Notes under the pieces: generated by a model
Database searches by the model: none
What the model was told of the DNA's origin: nothing
The model's input: the letters and a program-made list of their open reading frames with translations, nothing else
In this document: one piece after another, positions 16,809-25,880 of the stretch
Layout: each line of letters begins with the position of its first letter
Position numbering within the stretch: the first letter of the stretch is position 1
From: an uncultured Pelagibacteraceae bacterium
GTDB taxonomy: Bacteria; Pseudomonadota; Alphaproteobacteria; Pelagibacterales; Pelagibacteraceae
DNA: 64,000 bases
Direction: 5' to 3'
NCBI GenBank assembly: GCA_902581445.1
Contig: CACHOG010000001.1
Span: forward strand, 327,326-391,325
Position numbers and translations under genes: made by a program

Positions 16809-18917
16809 ATGAATAAAATTTTCAAATTAAAAATAATTATTTTAGTTATTCTTATTTTGCAAAGTTCAATTACTTTTGCAGCTGTAAGTGGATTTGTTGA
16901 CAGCAAAGGTATTACGCAAAAACTCGCACATGGAATAACATTTAAACCAGATGGAACTAAAATGTTTGTTGTTGGAATGAGTCAAAATAAAATTTTCGAA
17001 TTTGATTTATCTACAGCTTTTGATATTTCAACTGCTACCAAAAATTCAAACGAATATCTTCATTTTTCAGAACAAATAGATGCAACTGATATAAAATTTA
17101 ATTCTGATGGTACAAAATTGTTTCTTGCTGGAACAGATGATCAAGAAATAAACGAGTATAATTTATCAAATGCTTATGATGTTTCAACCATCACACATCA
17201 GAATACATATTTTAATGGGGATGGTTTGGATTTTGTTGCTATCGCATTTAATACGGATGGAACAAAACTTTTTATTTATGATAAGACAGGTAATGACTCG
17301 ATTAAACAATATTCATTGGGTAGTCCCTTTGATCTCTCAAACGCAGTTCTTCAAAAAGAATATAATGGAACGAGCAGCAAAACTTTAAGACAAATAAATG
17401 GGACTCCACAAGGATTTGCATTTAGTGCTGATGGATCTAAAATGTACGTTACAGGAACAGGCACACAAAAAATTAAAGAATTCACACTAAGCACACCTTT
17501 TGATTTATCTAATGTAACACTTGAATCAGGGGGTTATGACCTCTCTGGCCAAATTGAAGAACCTGCAGGAATTGCATTTAGCGCTGATGGTCTTAAATTA
17601 TTTATTTTAGATTTCAAAAATAATGCCGCTAATAGAGATGTTAATGAATATGATTTAACTTGTGGTTTTGGTGTCATCAGTTGCATCGATCCAACAGCAA
17701 ACAAAGATGATGTTGCTTCTATTGAAACACAATCAGAGACAACAAAAAAAATTATACAGCACACAACATTCCCAGTTATCAACCGTATGGAATGGTTAAG
17801 ACGAAATAGTGGAAGAGTTAATTTGACTAATCAAAACATTAAGATTCAGTTTAATAATGCAATTTTGAATTCCTTAACAGATACTTTAATTCCTCTTTAT
17901 TTTTCTAATGATGGTAATAGTGATTCAAATTATCAAAATTCAAGCTGGTCTTTTTGGAGTGAAGGAACTATCAGTATAGGAAGCACGGGTGACACTAGTC
18001 AATCTTCATCAAAAAGTATTAACACTTCTGCAATTACTCTTGGAGCAGATAAAAAAGGTCAGGATAATATCATAAGAGGTATTGCTTTAAGATTTGGTAC
18101 TGATGATGTTGATGTTGGCGACCTTGGAAGTGCTTTAGATATGAATTCTTTTAGTTTAACTTTTTATGAAACAAAGCCAAAAGGTGAAGAAAGATTTACA
18201 GATCATTTATTAGGCATGAGTTTTATAAATTCAAATTTAATAAATAACAGCGGATCTCAATCAACAAATGGTGACAGATACGGCGAACAATTATATGGAT
18301 CCTTTAGCTTGAGAGATACGTTTTCAAAAAATCGATTAAATTTTACTCCTAAATTAAAAATTAATTATGGAATAACACATTTAGGCTCATATAAAGAAAC
18401 AGGATCTGAAGGATTAAATTTAGAATATGACGATCAATATATTGGTAATTTTATATCATCTGTAGGAACAAGTTTAGATAATACTTACGATTTTGAAGTT
18501 GGATCCTTTATTCCGTATTTTGATTTTGAATATTATGCCGATATGAGTCCAGCTTCAAAACAGACATTCTCTTACGTTTCTAATGGTGAGGAATTTACTT
18601 TGAGAGGTATAGAAAACTCTACTCACAATTTTATAGGTGGTATTGGATTTGATTTTGTGTCGGAGACTGGTTTAACTTTAATGACCAAGTACACCAGGGA
18701 TCAGGCTCAAAATAGTAAGAATGATAGCTTTAATATTGCTTTAGACTACAGAGGTTCTCAAAGGTCCTCTTATGCTATGTCCATTCAAGATACATCAGCT
18801 AAGTTTTCACACGATAAAGAACTAAATAATTTTAAAGTTAACATAGATAGTCACTATGATTTTTTAAAAAACGACCCAGATTATGGGCTTTATTTAAAAA
18901 TTTCGAATGTAAATTAA
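16809..18917 (+). CDS. Autotransporter-like outer-membrane protein with propeller-like passenger (paralogue 1)
   Basis: A 702-residue exported protein. A signal peptide covers about residues 1-25. Residues 30-290 hold at least five repeats with the core F-x-x-D-G-T/S-K-M/L-F-V/I followed by E-F/Y-x-L-S-x-x-(F/Y)-D-(V/I/L)-S, the pattern of a beta-propeller. A linker (about 300-400) contains FWSEG and GADKK. The C-terminal about 300 residues alternate polar and aromatic residues, as in an autotransporter barrel (DNIIRGIALRFG, then Tyr/Phe-rich strands), and resemble large SAR11 autotransporters. The adjacent gene is a paralogue with the same layout. Surface adhesion or ligand binding is possible; no enzyme motif is seen. 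Confidence 0.75.
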   Translation: MNKIFKLKIIILVILILQSSITFAAVSGFVDSKGITQKLAHGITFKPDGTKMFVVGMSQNKIFEFDLSTAFDISTATKNSNEYLHFSEQIDATDIKFNSDGTKLFLAGTDDQEINEYNLSNAYDVSTITHQNTYFNGDGLDFVAIAFNTDGTKLFIYDKTGNDSIKQYSLGSPFDLSNAVLQKEYNGTSSKTLRQINGTPQGFAFSADGSKMYVTGTGTQKIKEFTLSTPFDLSNVTLESGGYDLSGQIEEPAGIAFSADGLKLFILDFKNNAANRDVNEYDLTCGFGVISCIDPTANKDDVASIETQSETTKKIIQHTTFPVINRMEWLRRNSGRVNLTNQNIKIQFNNAILNSLTDTLIPLYFSNDGNSDSNYQNSSWSFWSEGTISIGSTGDTSQSSSKSINTSAITLGADKKGQDNIIRGIALRFGTDDVDVGDLGSALDMNSFSLTFYETKPKGEERFTDHLLGMSFINSNLINNSGSQSTNGDRYGEQLYGSFSLRDTFSKNRLNFTPKLKINYGITHLGSYKETGSEGLNLEYDDQYIGNFISSVGTSLDNTYDFEVGSFIPYFDFEYYADMSPASKQTFSYVSNGEEFTLRGIENSTHNFIGGIGFDFVSETGLTLMTKYTRDQAQNSKNDSFNIALDYRGSQRSSYAMSIQDTSAKFSHDKELNNFKVNIDSHYDFLKNDPDYGLYLKISNVN

Positions 18918-18926
18918 ATTAAATTC

Positions 18927-18953
18927 CACTATTTTTTGGCACATTAAATAGTG
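18927..18953. repeat. 8-bp inverted repeat between the autotransporter genes
   Basis: CACTATTT and AAATAGTG form an 8-bp stem with an 11-base loop in the 67-base gap between the two paralogues. No T run follows on the plus strand, so it is a weak terminator candidate and may instead mark an RNA-processing site. Confidence 0.35.
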
Positions 18954-18984
18954 CATTAAATTATAATTCATATAAAAAACTCTA

Positions 18985-21279
18985 ATGTTTTTAATAAGAA
19001 AATTCCTTTTAATATTATTTTTATTATTTCCAATCTCTAATTCATTTGGAGCTCCAGTAACTCTTGTCCATACAACGCAGTTTAATGATGGTCCTAGTCC
19101 AGGTGGTATTGAATTTAATAAAGATGGAACAAAAATGTTTATAGTTCATAATACAAAAGATACAGGTGATGATTATGAGGCAATTTATGTATATGATTTA
19201 TCTACACCTTTTGATTCTTCTGAGAGCTCCAGAACCTATACCGGAGACAGCGAAAGATGTGTTTTAGGAGATGGCACCAATGGTATAGATACCAATAACA
19301 ATGCTGTTCTTTATGATTTGGAATTCAGTAGTGATGGAATGAAATTATTTACTACAAGTAGAATAAATGGCGATGGTACGAATGTGGACAGGGTTTACAG
19401 ATTTGATTTAACTTCGCCTTATGATGTTTCAACTTGTTTTTATGTAATGGAAACTACAAATCTTGAAGTTGACGCTAATATTAATGGAAGTAATGCTGGA
19501 ACTTTTGATTTAGGGGGATCGGGTCAACACAGTAATAATCACAGACTCCAAGCTTTGGAAATTAATGATGACGGTACTAAATTATTTTTAGCTTGGATGG
19601 ATTTGTCCAATACCAATACTAGATTGTTAGAGTATAATTTAACAACACCATATGACATAACAACACTCCAACTTGAAACGAATGCCGGAATTTTAATAGG
19701 TTCGGGTACCACAACTGATGTAATTAATCCTAATGGAATGAGATTTAGTGCAAATGGAAAAAGAATTTTTGTTGTTAGTCACCAAGCAGGTGGTAACCAG
19801 GGTGTTAGTCAGATTTCCCTTACAAATGCTTATGATACGTCTTCATTTGTTTTAGATGGAAAATATAGTGTAACAGGTTCAAACAACCAACCAAGAGGTA
19901 TTGGATTTAGCGCAAATGGTTTAAAAATGTATGTAGGAAGTGATCCAAGCGGAGGTTATGGCACAACTAGAATTTATGAATATGATTTAACTTGTCCTTT
20001 TAATTTATTTGAAGGTAAATGTGACGCTATAACAGAGGGTGATCGAACAGGTATGGCAGAAGCACAAATGGAACTTGCAAGAAGAACGATCGACCATTCA
20101 ACAAATTCAGCTTTGAACAGATTAAAATGGATAAGAAGAAACAAAGATAAACAAGATTTAACAAATTTACAAATTGATATTAATTTCTCAAATCAAATGA
20201 TGGCTTCTCTTACAGAAGCAGTAAAAACTGCAGCTACTAAAAAAAACAAACCTTTTAAAGATAAGAATGTATTTTATTGGAGTGAAGGAAGTATTTCAGT
20301 TGGAAAAGTGGGAGACACCAACGTTTCAACTTCAAAAGAAATTAATGCAAACTCTTTAACTATTGGTGCAGACAAATTTACTGACAATAATGGTATTATT
20401 GGATGGGCTCTTCGATATGGAAATGATCATACTAAAGTAGGTTACAATGGTAGCAACATGAATGCAGATACATTTAACCTTACACTGTATAACACTAGAC
20501 CCTCATCTATTGACAATAAATATATTGATACAATCTTTGGAATTGGAAAACTTAATTTAGATATTCTAAATTTACTTGATGGTGAAAATTTAGTTGCCAA
20601 AAGATCAGGAAGACAAATGTACGGTACAGTTAAACTTAAAGACGAAATTATCAAAAATACATTAACAATAATTCCATCTGTACAAATTGATTTTGGTCAC
20701 ACAATATTTGATTCTTATAAAGAAACTGGTATCTCAGCAATAAGCTTTAAGAAACAACATGTAAAATCTAGAAATATAAGGGCAGCTATTGCAGCGGTAG
20801 ATAAAATAGAAAATGATAAATATTCAATTAAAAAACATGGAAAATTAGAATACCAAGCTAATTTGAAACGTTCTTCAAATATTAAATATACATATAAAGA
20901 CGATTCTTCAAAATCATTTCAAACGAAACTACACTCAGGATCTTTGCACAATATTAATGGTGAGATTGGTGTAGATATAATTTTTCCAGAAAATTATAGT
21001 ATTTTTATAATCTATGAAAGAAAACAGACTTTTGATCATGGAGGTCTACATCATGGATATGGTTCAGGATATACAGACAACCTCTATATAGCATTAGGTT
21101 ATTTACCAGGCAAAGATACTGAGTATGCATTAAAATTGAATAGTACAGATAATTTAATGACACAACTTGAGATTAAAAAAGATATAAAAGGATTTGATTT
21201 AATATTTAATTTGAATGATGATTTAACAAATATAGGCGATGCAAGAGAAGCTTATATTGAACTAAATAAAGTCTTTTAA
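18985..21279 (+). CDS. Autotransporter-like outer-membrane protein with propeller-like passenger (paralogue 2)
   Basis: A 764-residue exported protein with a signal peptide (about 1-22, ending SFGA). Residues 25-345 carry the same F-x-x-D/N-G-x-K-x-F blades as the upstream gene, with longer insertions between blades. The linker repeats the paralogue's landmarks (RLKWIRRNKDKQDLTN, FYWSEGSISVG, LTIGADK). The C-terminal domain again looks like an autotransporter barrel, but has an extra Lys-rich stretch near residue 600 (SIKKHGKLEYQ) where strands would be expected. The gene pair probably arose by tandem duplication and then diverged. Confidence 0.75.
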   Translation: MFLIRKFLLILFLLFPISNSFGAPVTLVHTTQFNDGPSPGGIEFNKDGTKMFIVHNTKDTGDDYEAIYVYDLSTPFDSSESSRTYTGDSERCVLGDGTNGIDTNNNAVLYDLEFSSDGMKLFTTSRINGDGTNVDRVYRFDLTSPYDVSTCFYVMETTNLEVDANINGSNAGTFDLGGSGQHSNNHRLQALEINDDGTKLFLAWMDLSNTNTRLLEYNLTTPYDITTLQLETNAGILIGSGTTTDVINPNGMRFSANGKRIFVVSHQAGGNQGVSQISLTNAYDTSSFVLDGKYSVTGSNNQPRGIGFSANGLKMYVGSDPSGGYGTTRIYEYDLTCPFNLFEGKCDAITEGDRTGMAEAQMELARRTIDHSTNSALNRLKWIRRNKDKQDLTNLQIDINFSNQMMASLTEAVKTAATKKNKPFKDKNVFYWSEGSISVGKVGDTNVSTSKEINANSLTIGADKFTDNNGIIGWALRYGNDHTKVGYNGSNMNADTFNLTLYNTRPSSIDNKYIDTIFGIGKLNLDILNLLDGENLVAKRSGRQMYGTVKLKDEIIKNTLTIIPSVQIDFGHTIFDSYKETGISAISFKKQHVKSRNIRAAIAAVDKIENDKYSIKKHGKLEYQANLKRSSNIKYTYKDDSSKSFQTKLHSGSLHNINGEIGVDIIFPENYSIFIIYERKQTFDHGGLHHGYGSGYTDNLYIALGYLPGKDTEYALKLNSTDNLMTQLEIKKDIKGFDLIFNLNDDLTNIGDAREAYIELNKVF

Positions 21280-21319
21280 TTTCAATAATTAAGATTAAAC
21301 TAATCATTGAGGAGTACCG

Positions 21320-21694
21320 ATGAGTTATAAGTGGGATAACAAAAAACCAACTGCACAAATGCTTGGAAGGTGGCAACCATTTCATGACGGTCACTACGCT
21401 TTATTTAAAGAAATAATTAAAAAAACAGGACAAGTTTGTATTCAAATAAGAGATGTACAGGGAGTAGATGATAATCCATTTGATTTTGAAACAGTTAAGA
21501 AAAAAATAGAGGAGAGATTAAACCCTGAATTTGAAGGAAGATTTAAAGTGATATTGGTACCAAATATAACTAATATTTGTTACGGCAGAGGAGTAGGTTA
21601 CAAAATTGAGGAAATAGTGTTGTCCGAGGAAATACAAAAAATATCTGCAACAAAAATTAGAGCTAAAATGCGGGAAGATGGAGATTTAAAGTGA
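21320..21694 (+). CDS. Cytidylyl/adenylyltransferase-like nucleotidyltransferase
   Basis: A 124-residue protein of the HIGH-motif nucleotidyltransferase superfamily. The nucleotide-binding motif is GRWQPFHDGHYALF (residues 16-29), with a C-terminal ISATKIR motif (about 108-114). It is smaller than NMN or phosphopantetheine adenylyltransferases, so the acceptor is unclear. A GAGGAG ribosome-binding site precedes the ATG. It overlaps the 2OG oxygenase gene by four bases. The small kinase at 16.4 kb would be a natural partner in activating a phosphorylated intermediate for cell-surface synthesis, which is inference only. Confidence 0.75.
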   Translation: MSYKWDNKKPTAQMLGRWQPFHDGHYALFKEIIKKTGQVCIQIRDVQGVDDNPFDFETVKKKIEERLNPEFEGRFKVILVPNITNICYGRGVGYKIEEIVLSEEIQKISATKIRAKMREDGDLK

Positions 21695-22542
21695 ATGAAA
21701 GACTTAAATCAATTGTTGATTTAGAAAAATATCCAATTCACGATTTAAACTCACCAATAATAAAAAAATTAGTTGAAAAATGTAAAAAGGAGTTAGACGA
21801 AGATAGTTGTTCGACAATTCCAAATTTTATCCTACCAAAGTCATTATCAATAATGAATACTGAGTTAGAAAAGCAACTTGATGAAGTTTACATGTCTAAA
21901 GAAAAAATTAATCCCTATTTGTATGCCAAAGATGATCCAGAGTTGCCAAAAGATCATCCTAAAAGAACCTTCATGAATAGATTTAATGGATATTTGAATT
22001 CAGATTGTTTTTTAAAAGGTTCCGAAATGAAATTTCTTTACGAAACAGAGGAACTTTTGAAATTTGTTTCCTTATGTTTAGGAGTTTCACCAATATATAG
22101 ATGGGCAGATCCTTTAGCTTGTCATGCATATAATGTTATGGAGCCAGAAGGAATTTTGCCTTGGCATTTTGATAGTTGTGAATTTACATTAAGTTTAATG
22201 ATCCAAAAACCTGAGAAAGGTGGAATATTTGAATACTGCCCAAATATAAGAGAACCTGGTAATGAAAATTTTGATGAAGTAAAAAAAGTTTTAAACGGAG
22301 ACAGATCAAGAGTTAGACAATTAAAATTAGAGCCGGGAGATTTGCAAATATTCAAAGGAAGATTCACATTACATAGAGTAACTAAAGTAGAAGGAAACAA
22401 ATCTAGATATATGTGTATTCCTGCTTATGTTCTTGATCCTTGGAGAGTAAATACACCAGAGCACTCAAAAGCAATTTATGGAAAAGTTTTACCAATCCAT
22501 TTAGAAAGAAATGTTGCTCGATCAGATGGTTTAACAGATTAA
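21691..22542 (+). CDS. Fe(II)/2-oxoglutarate-dependent oxygenase
   Basis: A 283-residue oxygenase. The facial triad is visible as His159-x-Asp161 (PWHFDSCEF) and His228 (LHRVT), with an Arg at 239 as a candidate 2-oxoglutarate anchor. The Asp is present, so it should hydroxylate or demethylate rather than halogenate. The substrate is unknown. The gene overlaps the nucleotidyltransferase gene by four bases and its TAA directly abuts the ATG of the carnitine-dehydrogenase gene, so a hydroxylation feeding a 3-hydroxy-quaternary amine is a reasonable hypothesis. Confidence 0.8.
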   Translation: MNERLKSIVDLEKYPIHDLNSPIIKKLVEKCKKELDEDSCSTIPNFILPKSLSIMNTELEKQLDEVYMSKEKINPYLYAKDDPELPKDHPKRTFMNRFNGYLNSDCFLKGSEMKFLYETEELLKFVSLCLGVSPIYRWADPLACHAYNVMEPEGILPWHFDSCEFTLSLMIQKPEKGGIFEYCPNIREPGNENFDEVKKVLNGDRSRVRQLKLEPGDLQIFKGRFTLHRVTKVEGNKSRYMCIPAYVLDPWRVNTPEHSKAIYGKVLPIHLERNVARSDGLTD

Positions 22543-23481
22543 ATGATTAAAAAGATTGCTGTAATTGGTACTGGAGTTATAGGTACTGGTTGGATTATTA
22601 GATGTTTGGCTCATAATTTTAAGGTCATTGCCTACGACAAAGATCCTAAATTAAAAAAAAAAATAATAGAAGAGATAAGAAGAGCATCACCGTTTGTAAA
22701 AAAACTATTTAACAAAAAAAAAATCAATATTAAAAATTTTCAATATGTAACTTCTTTAGAAATAGCACTTAAAGATGCAGACTTTATTCAAGAAAACACT
22801 ACAGAAAATTATAAAATTAAAACTAAATTAATGAACCTTATTGGAAAATACGCAAAAAATAATGCAATTATTTCATCTAGTTCTTCTGGCCTACTTCCTA
22901 CAAAAATTTATTCAAAATGCAGAAATCCTGCAAGAACTATGATTGGACATCCATTTAATCCTGTTTACCTGTGTCCTGGAGTTGAAGTAGTTGCTGGAAA
23001 AAAAACTAAAAAAAAATTTTTAAATAAAGCCAATAAATTTTATAAATCTATTTCTATGAATCCAATTATCGTTAAAAAGGAATTACCTGGATATTTAGCA
23101 GATAGATTACAAGAAGCGTTATGGAGGGAAGGTTTGCATATTATTAATGAAGGTTATGCAACCACTAAAGATTTAGATAGAGCTATAGAGGACGGGCCAG
23201 GACTTAGATGGTCTTTGATGGGAACATTTTTAACTTTTCACCTAGCAGGTGGTAAACTTGGAATGAAACATATGTTAGAACAATTTGGACCAGCATTAAA
23301 ATTACCTTGGACAAAATTAAAAGCTCCGAAACTTTCAAAAAAATTATCTAGTAGAGTTATTAGTGGTACAAAATCACAAGCAAAAGGCAAGTCTGTGGCA
23401 ATGATCTCCAGCATCCGTGATGAATATCTAGTTAATCTTCAAAAGCTTAGAAAGAAATATGAAGACAAATTAAGGAAATGA
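22543..23481 (+). CDS. L-carnitine dehydrogenase (3-hydroxyacyl-CoA dehydrogenase fold)
   Basis: A 312-residue NAD-dependent dehydrogenase. The Rossmann motif is IGTGVIGTGW (8-17). Carnitine-dehydrogenase landmarks are GHPFNPVYL-P-VEVV (135-150, with His136 as the catalytic base), GYLADRLQEALWRE and GPGLRWSLMGTF. Such blocks are shared by CdhA/LcdH enzymes that oxidise carnitine to 3-dehydrocarnitine, rather than by FadB-type enzymes. The protein is close to the usual 320 residues. Candidate partners for the following steps are the BKACE enzyme at 43.2 kb and the thioesterase at 27.8 kb. It lies between an oxygenase gene and a crotonase gene with no spacer on the oxygenase side. Confidence 0.85.
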   Translation: MIKKIAVIGTGVIGTGWIIRCLAHNFKVIAYDKDPKLKKKIIEEIRRASPFVKKLFNKKKINIKNFQYVTSLEIALKDADFIQENTTENYKIKTKLMNLIGKYAKNNAIISSSSSGLLPTKIYSKCRNPARTMIGHPFNPVYLCPGVEVVAGKKTKKKFLNKANKFYKSISMNPIIVKKELPGYLADRLQEALWREGLHIINEGYATTKDLDRAIEDGPGLRWSLMGTFLTFHLAGGKLGMKHMLEQFGPALKLPWTKLKAPKLSKKLSSRVISGTKSQAKGKSVAMISSIRDEYLVNLQKLRKKYEDKLRK

Positions 23482-23496
23482 TTGTACTTAAATATC

Positions 23497-24270
23497 ATGA
23501 CCGTATTAGTAAAAAATCTTGGAAATGGAATTAAGAATGTAAAAATTAATGATCCAAAGTCATATAATTCATTAACTTTTGCAACTTTAAACCTACTTTT
23601 AAAAACCTTTCAGAAAATGGACAAAGATAATTCGACAAGAGTAATTATCTTAGAAGGAGTTGGTAAAGGCTTTAGCGCAGGTCATAATCTCAAAGAAGTA
23701 AGAGGACTTAAAAAAAGATCAAAATATTTAAAACTATTTAACCTTTGTTCAAAGTTAATGATCCAAATTGTAGAAGGACGTAAACCTGTAATTGCGAAAG
23801 TTCATGGCGCTGCTTATGCGGCTGGATGTCAATTAGTTGCAAGTTGTGACTTAGCTTATAGTACCAATGATGCAATCTTTGCAACGCCAGGTGTTAATAT
23901 TGGATTGTTCTGTAGCACACCTATGGTTGCAGTAAGTAGAAAAGTTACAAGAAAAAGAATGATGAAAATGCTTCTTACAGGAGAACCAATTAAAGCAAAC
24001 TATGCAAAAGAAGTTGGCTTAATAAATGATCATTTTTCAAAAAAGAATTTAAACAAAGAAGTTATGAAAATTGCTAAAACAATTTCTTCAAAATCAAATT
24101 TAACAATTAAAATTGGAAAACAAGCTTTCTATAAACAGTTAGAAATGCCATTAAAAAAAGCTTATGATTTCACAGCAAAAATGATGACGCTTAACATGAT
24201 GTCAATTGATGCCAAAGAAGGTATTCAGGCATTTTTAGAAAAAAGAAAACCCAAATGGAAAAATAGATAA
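23497..24270 (+). CDS. Enoyl-CoA hydratase/isomerase family protein (ECHDC3-like)
   Basis: A 257-residue crotonase-fold protein when started at ATG 23497; a TTG at 23482 is the only earlier option and leaves no improvement. Oxyanion-hole segments are GKGFSAGHNL and KVHGAAYAAGCQLVASCDL. FATPGVNIGLFCSTP resembles the ECHDC3 group, and neither of the classical crotonase catalytic Glu residues is obvious. It acts on a CoA thioester, unknown which. It follows carnitine dehydrogenase by 15 bases and overlaps the CoA-binding protein gene by one base, so a role in CoA-linked steps of the same pathway is plausible. Confidence 0.82.
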   Translation: MTVLVKNLGNGIKNVKINDPKSYNSLTFATLNLLLKTFQKMDKDNSTRVIILEGVGKGFSAGHNLKEVRGLKKRSKYLKLFNLCSKLMIQIVEGRKPVIAKVHGAAYAAGCQLVASCDLAYSTNDAIFATPGVNIGLFCSTPMVAVSRKVTRKRMMKMLLTGEPIKANYAKEVGLINDHFSKKNLNKEVMKIAKTISSKSNLTIKIGKQAFYKQLEMPLKKAYDFTAKMMTLNMMSIDAKEGIQAFLEKRKPKWKNR

Positions 24271-24737
24271 TGACCGACGATCAGATTAAAAATATTTTAG
24301 AAAAGTCAAAAACAATTGCAATGATTGGTATTAGTTCAGAAAAAAAAGGTGAAGATCCAAAAAATTTAAAAAGAAAACCTGCAAATGTAGTGATGAAATA
24401 TATGCAAGATTTTGGTTATAAAGTTTATCCAATTAATCCTTTTGCAGAAGGTGAAATAGTTAATAATGAAAAAGTGTTAGCTGACCTAAAAAATGTTCCA
24501 GAAAAAATAGATATTGTTGATGTATTTAGACCTTCAAAAGAAACACCAGGTATTGCCCAACAAGCTAAAGAAATTGGATCAAAAGTTTTATGGTTGCAAT
24601 ACGGAATTCATAGTGACGAAGCAAAAGCAATTGCTGAAAGTTCGAATATGGAGTTTATATCTAATAGATGTATTAAGCAGGAATACCAAAAGATTTTTCA
24701 AAAATCTAATCCTGTCTTTCCAGCACTGAAAAATTAG
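24270..24737 (+). CDS. CoA-binding domain protein (YccU type)
   Basis: A 155-residue single-domain Rossmann protein of the CoA-binding family. Landmarks are KTIAMIGIS near residue 16, then VVMKYMQDFGYKVYPINP and VDIVDVFRPSKETP, and a Cys in the SNRCIKQEY tail that is typical of the family. Homologues bind CoA or palmitoyl-CoA, and their physiological role is not settled. It overlaps the crotonase gene at the front, and its TAG shares a base with the GTG start of msrA. Confidence 0.85.
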   Translation: MTDDQIKNILEKSKTIAMIGISSEKKGEDPKNLKRKPANVVMKYMQDFGYKVYPINPFAEGEIVNNEKVLADLKNVPEKIDIVDVFRPSKETPGIAQQAKEIGSKVLWLQYGIHSDEAKAIAESSNMEFISNRCIKQEYQKIFQKSNPVFPALKN

Positions 24738-25309
24738 TGAAAAAGTTTTTATTGATAAGTTTTATTTTTTTTTTGGCAACCAATGTTGTTAAATCTGAAA
24801 TATCAAAAGCTTATTTTGCTGGTGGATGTTTTTGGTGTATGGAAGAGGTTTTTGAAAAAACCGAGGGTGTTATTGAAGTAGTTTCAGGGTACTCAGGTGG
24901 AACCTCAAAAAATCCTACTTATAAAGAAGTTACATATGGTGACACAGGACATTTTGAAGTTGTTGAAGTTGTTTATAATAAATCAAAAATAAATTTTGAA
25001 AATCTAGCAAATATTTTTTGGAAAAATATCGATCCTTTCGATAAGGCAGGTCAGTTTTGTGATAAAGGATACAGTTATAGGTCTGTTGCGTTTTATACAA
25101 ATAATGATGAAAAAAAACTTATAAATGATGATATTCAAGAAATTGAGAAAAAGTTTAATCAAAAAGTAGTTACATATGTAAGGAAATTTGAAATATTTTA
25201 TAAAGCAGAGGAACATCATCAAGATTATTATAAAGAGAAATTTTTAAATTATTTGTTATATAAAGAGGGATGTGGAAGACAAAGAAAATTAGATAATATT
25301 TGGCAATGA
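24737..25309 (+). CDS. msrA: Peptide-methionine (S)-S-oxide reductase MsrA, exported form
   Basis: Reduces methionine-S-sulfoxide in proteins. The catalytic motif is GGCFWCMEE, with Cys31 catalytic and Cys34 adjacent. Further conserved parts are SGYSGG, TGHFEVVEV and AEEHHQDY. Residues 1-20 form a signal peptide (KKFLLISFIFFLATNVV), so it acts in the periplasm. The start is GTG (24737-24739), sharing a base with the previous stop. A second, cytoplasmic MsrA is encoded at 39.2 kb. The 3' end overlaps the flavodoxin-fold gene by four bases (ATGA). Confidence 0.92.
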   Translation: MKKFLLISFIFFLATNVVKSEISKAYFAGGCFWCMEEVFEKTEGVIEVVSGYSGGTSKNPTYKEVTYGDTGHFEVVEVVYNKSKINFENLANIFWKNIDPFDKAGQFCDKGYSYRSVAFYTNNDEKKLINDDIQEIEKKFNQKVVTYVRKFEIFYKAEEHHQDYYKEKFLNYLLYKEGCGRQRKLDNIWQ

Positions 25310-25875
25310 AAAATATTTTTTTAGTATATGGACATTATAATGATAATTCATTTAATGCGGCGATAAGAGAAACTTTTTTAGAGGAAGCAAAACAAAAAGG
25401 ATTTTCTGTAGATTGTGTAGATCTATATAAAGAAAAATTCGACCCAGTATTTGCAGGTGAAAAACCAGATGATACAGTCCTAGATCACCAAAAGCGAATT
25501 GAAAAATCAAATATAATTGTTTTGATTGCACCTATTTGGAATTTTAGAATGCCAGCAATTGTTGAGGGATGGATAGACAAAGTTTTATCCCCACCTTGGG
25601 CATTTAGATTTAAAAAAATTATAGGTAATTATGGTTATCCTATTGGAAACTTAAAAGGAAAAAGAGCAGTAGTATTTTGTACTTATGGATCACCTCAATT
25701 TGCAATTCGAACTTTTTTTTTAAATATGCCAACTAAAAGATTAAGACGAGGTGTATTTAATATATGTGGGATAACTAATGTAATATATAAAAGGTATTTT
25801 GCAGTTCCTTTTGTTTCTGATCAAAAAAGAAAAAAATTTTTAGAAGATGTTAGAAAAACAGTAAGAAGTTTATAA
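25306..25875 (+). CDS. NAD(P)H:quinone oxidoreductase / flavodoxin-like fold protein
   Basis: A 189-residue FMN-type oxidoreductase with a flavodoxin-like fold. The N-terminal LVYGHYNDNSFN segment is the phosphate-binding loop. A PIWNFRMPAIVEGWIDKVL block is diagnostic of the NQO/MdaB group, and FCTYGSPQ follows. I start it at ATG 25306, which overlaps the msrA TGA. The likely role is two-electron reduction of quinones; the exact substrate is unknown. It converges with the 2OG oxygenase gene on the minus strand. Confidence 0.82.
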   Translation: MKNIFLVYGHYNDNSFNAAIRETFLEEAKQKGFSVDCVDLYKEKFDPVFAGEKPDDTVLDHQKRIEKSNIIVLIAPIWNFRMPAIVEGWIDKVLSPPWAFRFKKIIGNYGYPIGNLKGKRAVVFCTYGSPQFAIRTFFLNMPTKRLRRGVFNICGITNVIYKRYFAVPFVSDQKRKKFLEDVRKTVRSL

Positions 25876-25880
25876 CTAAT

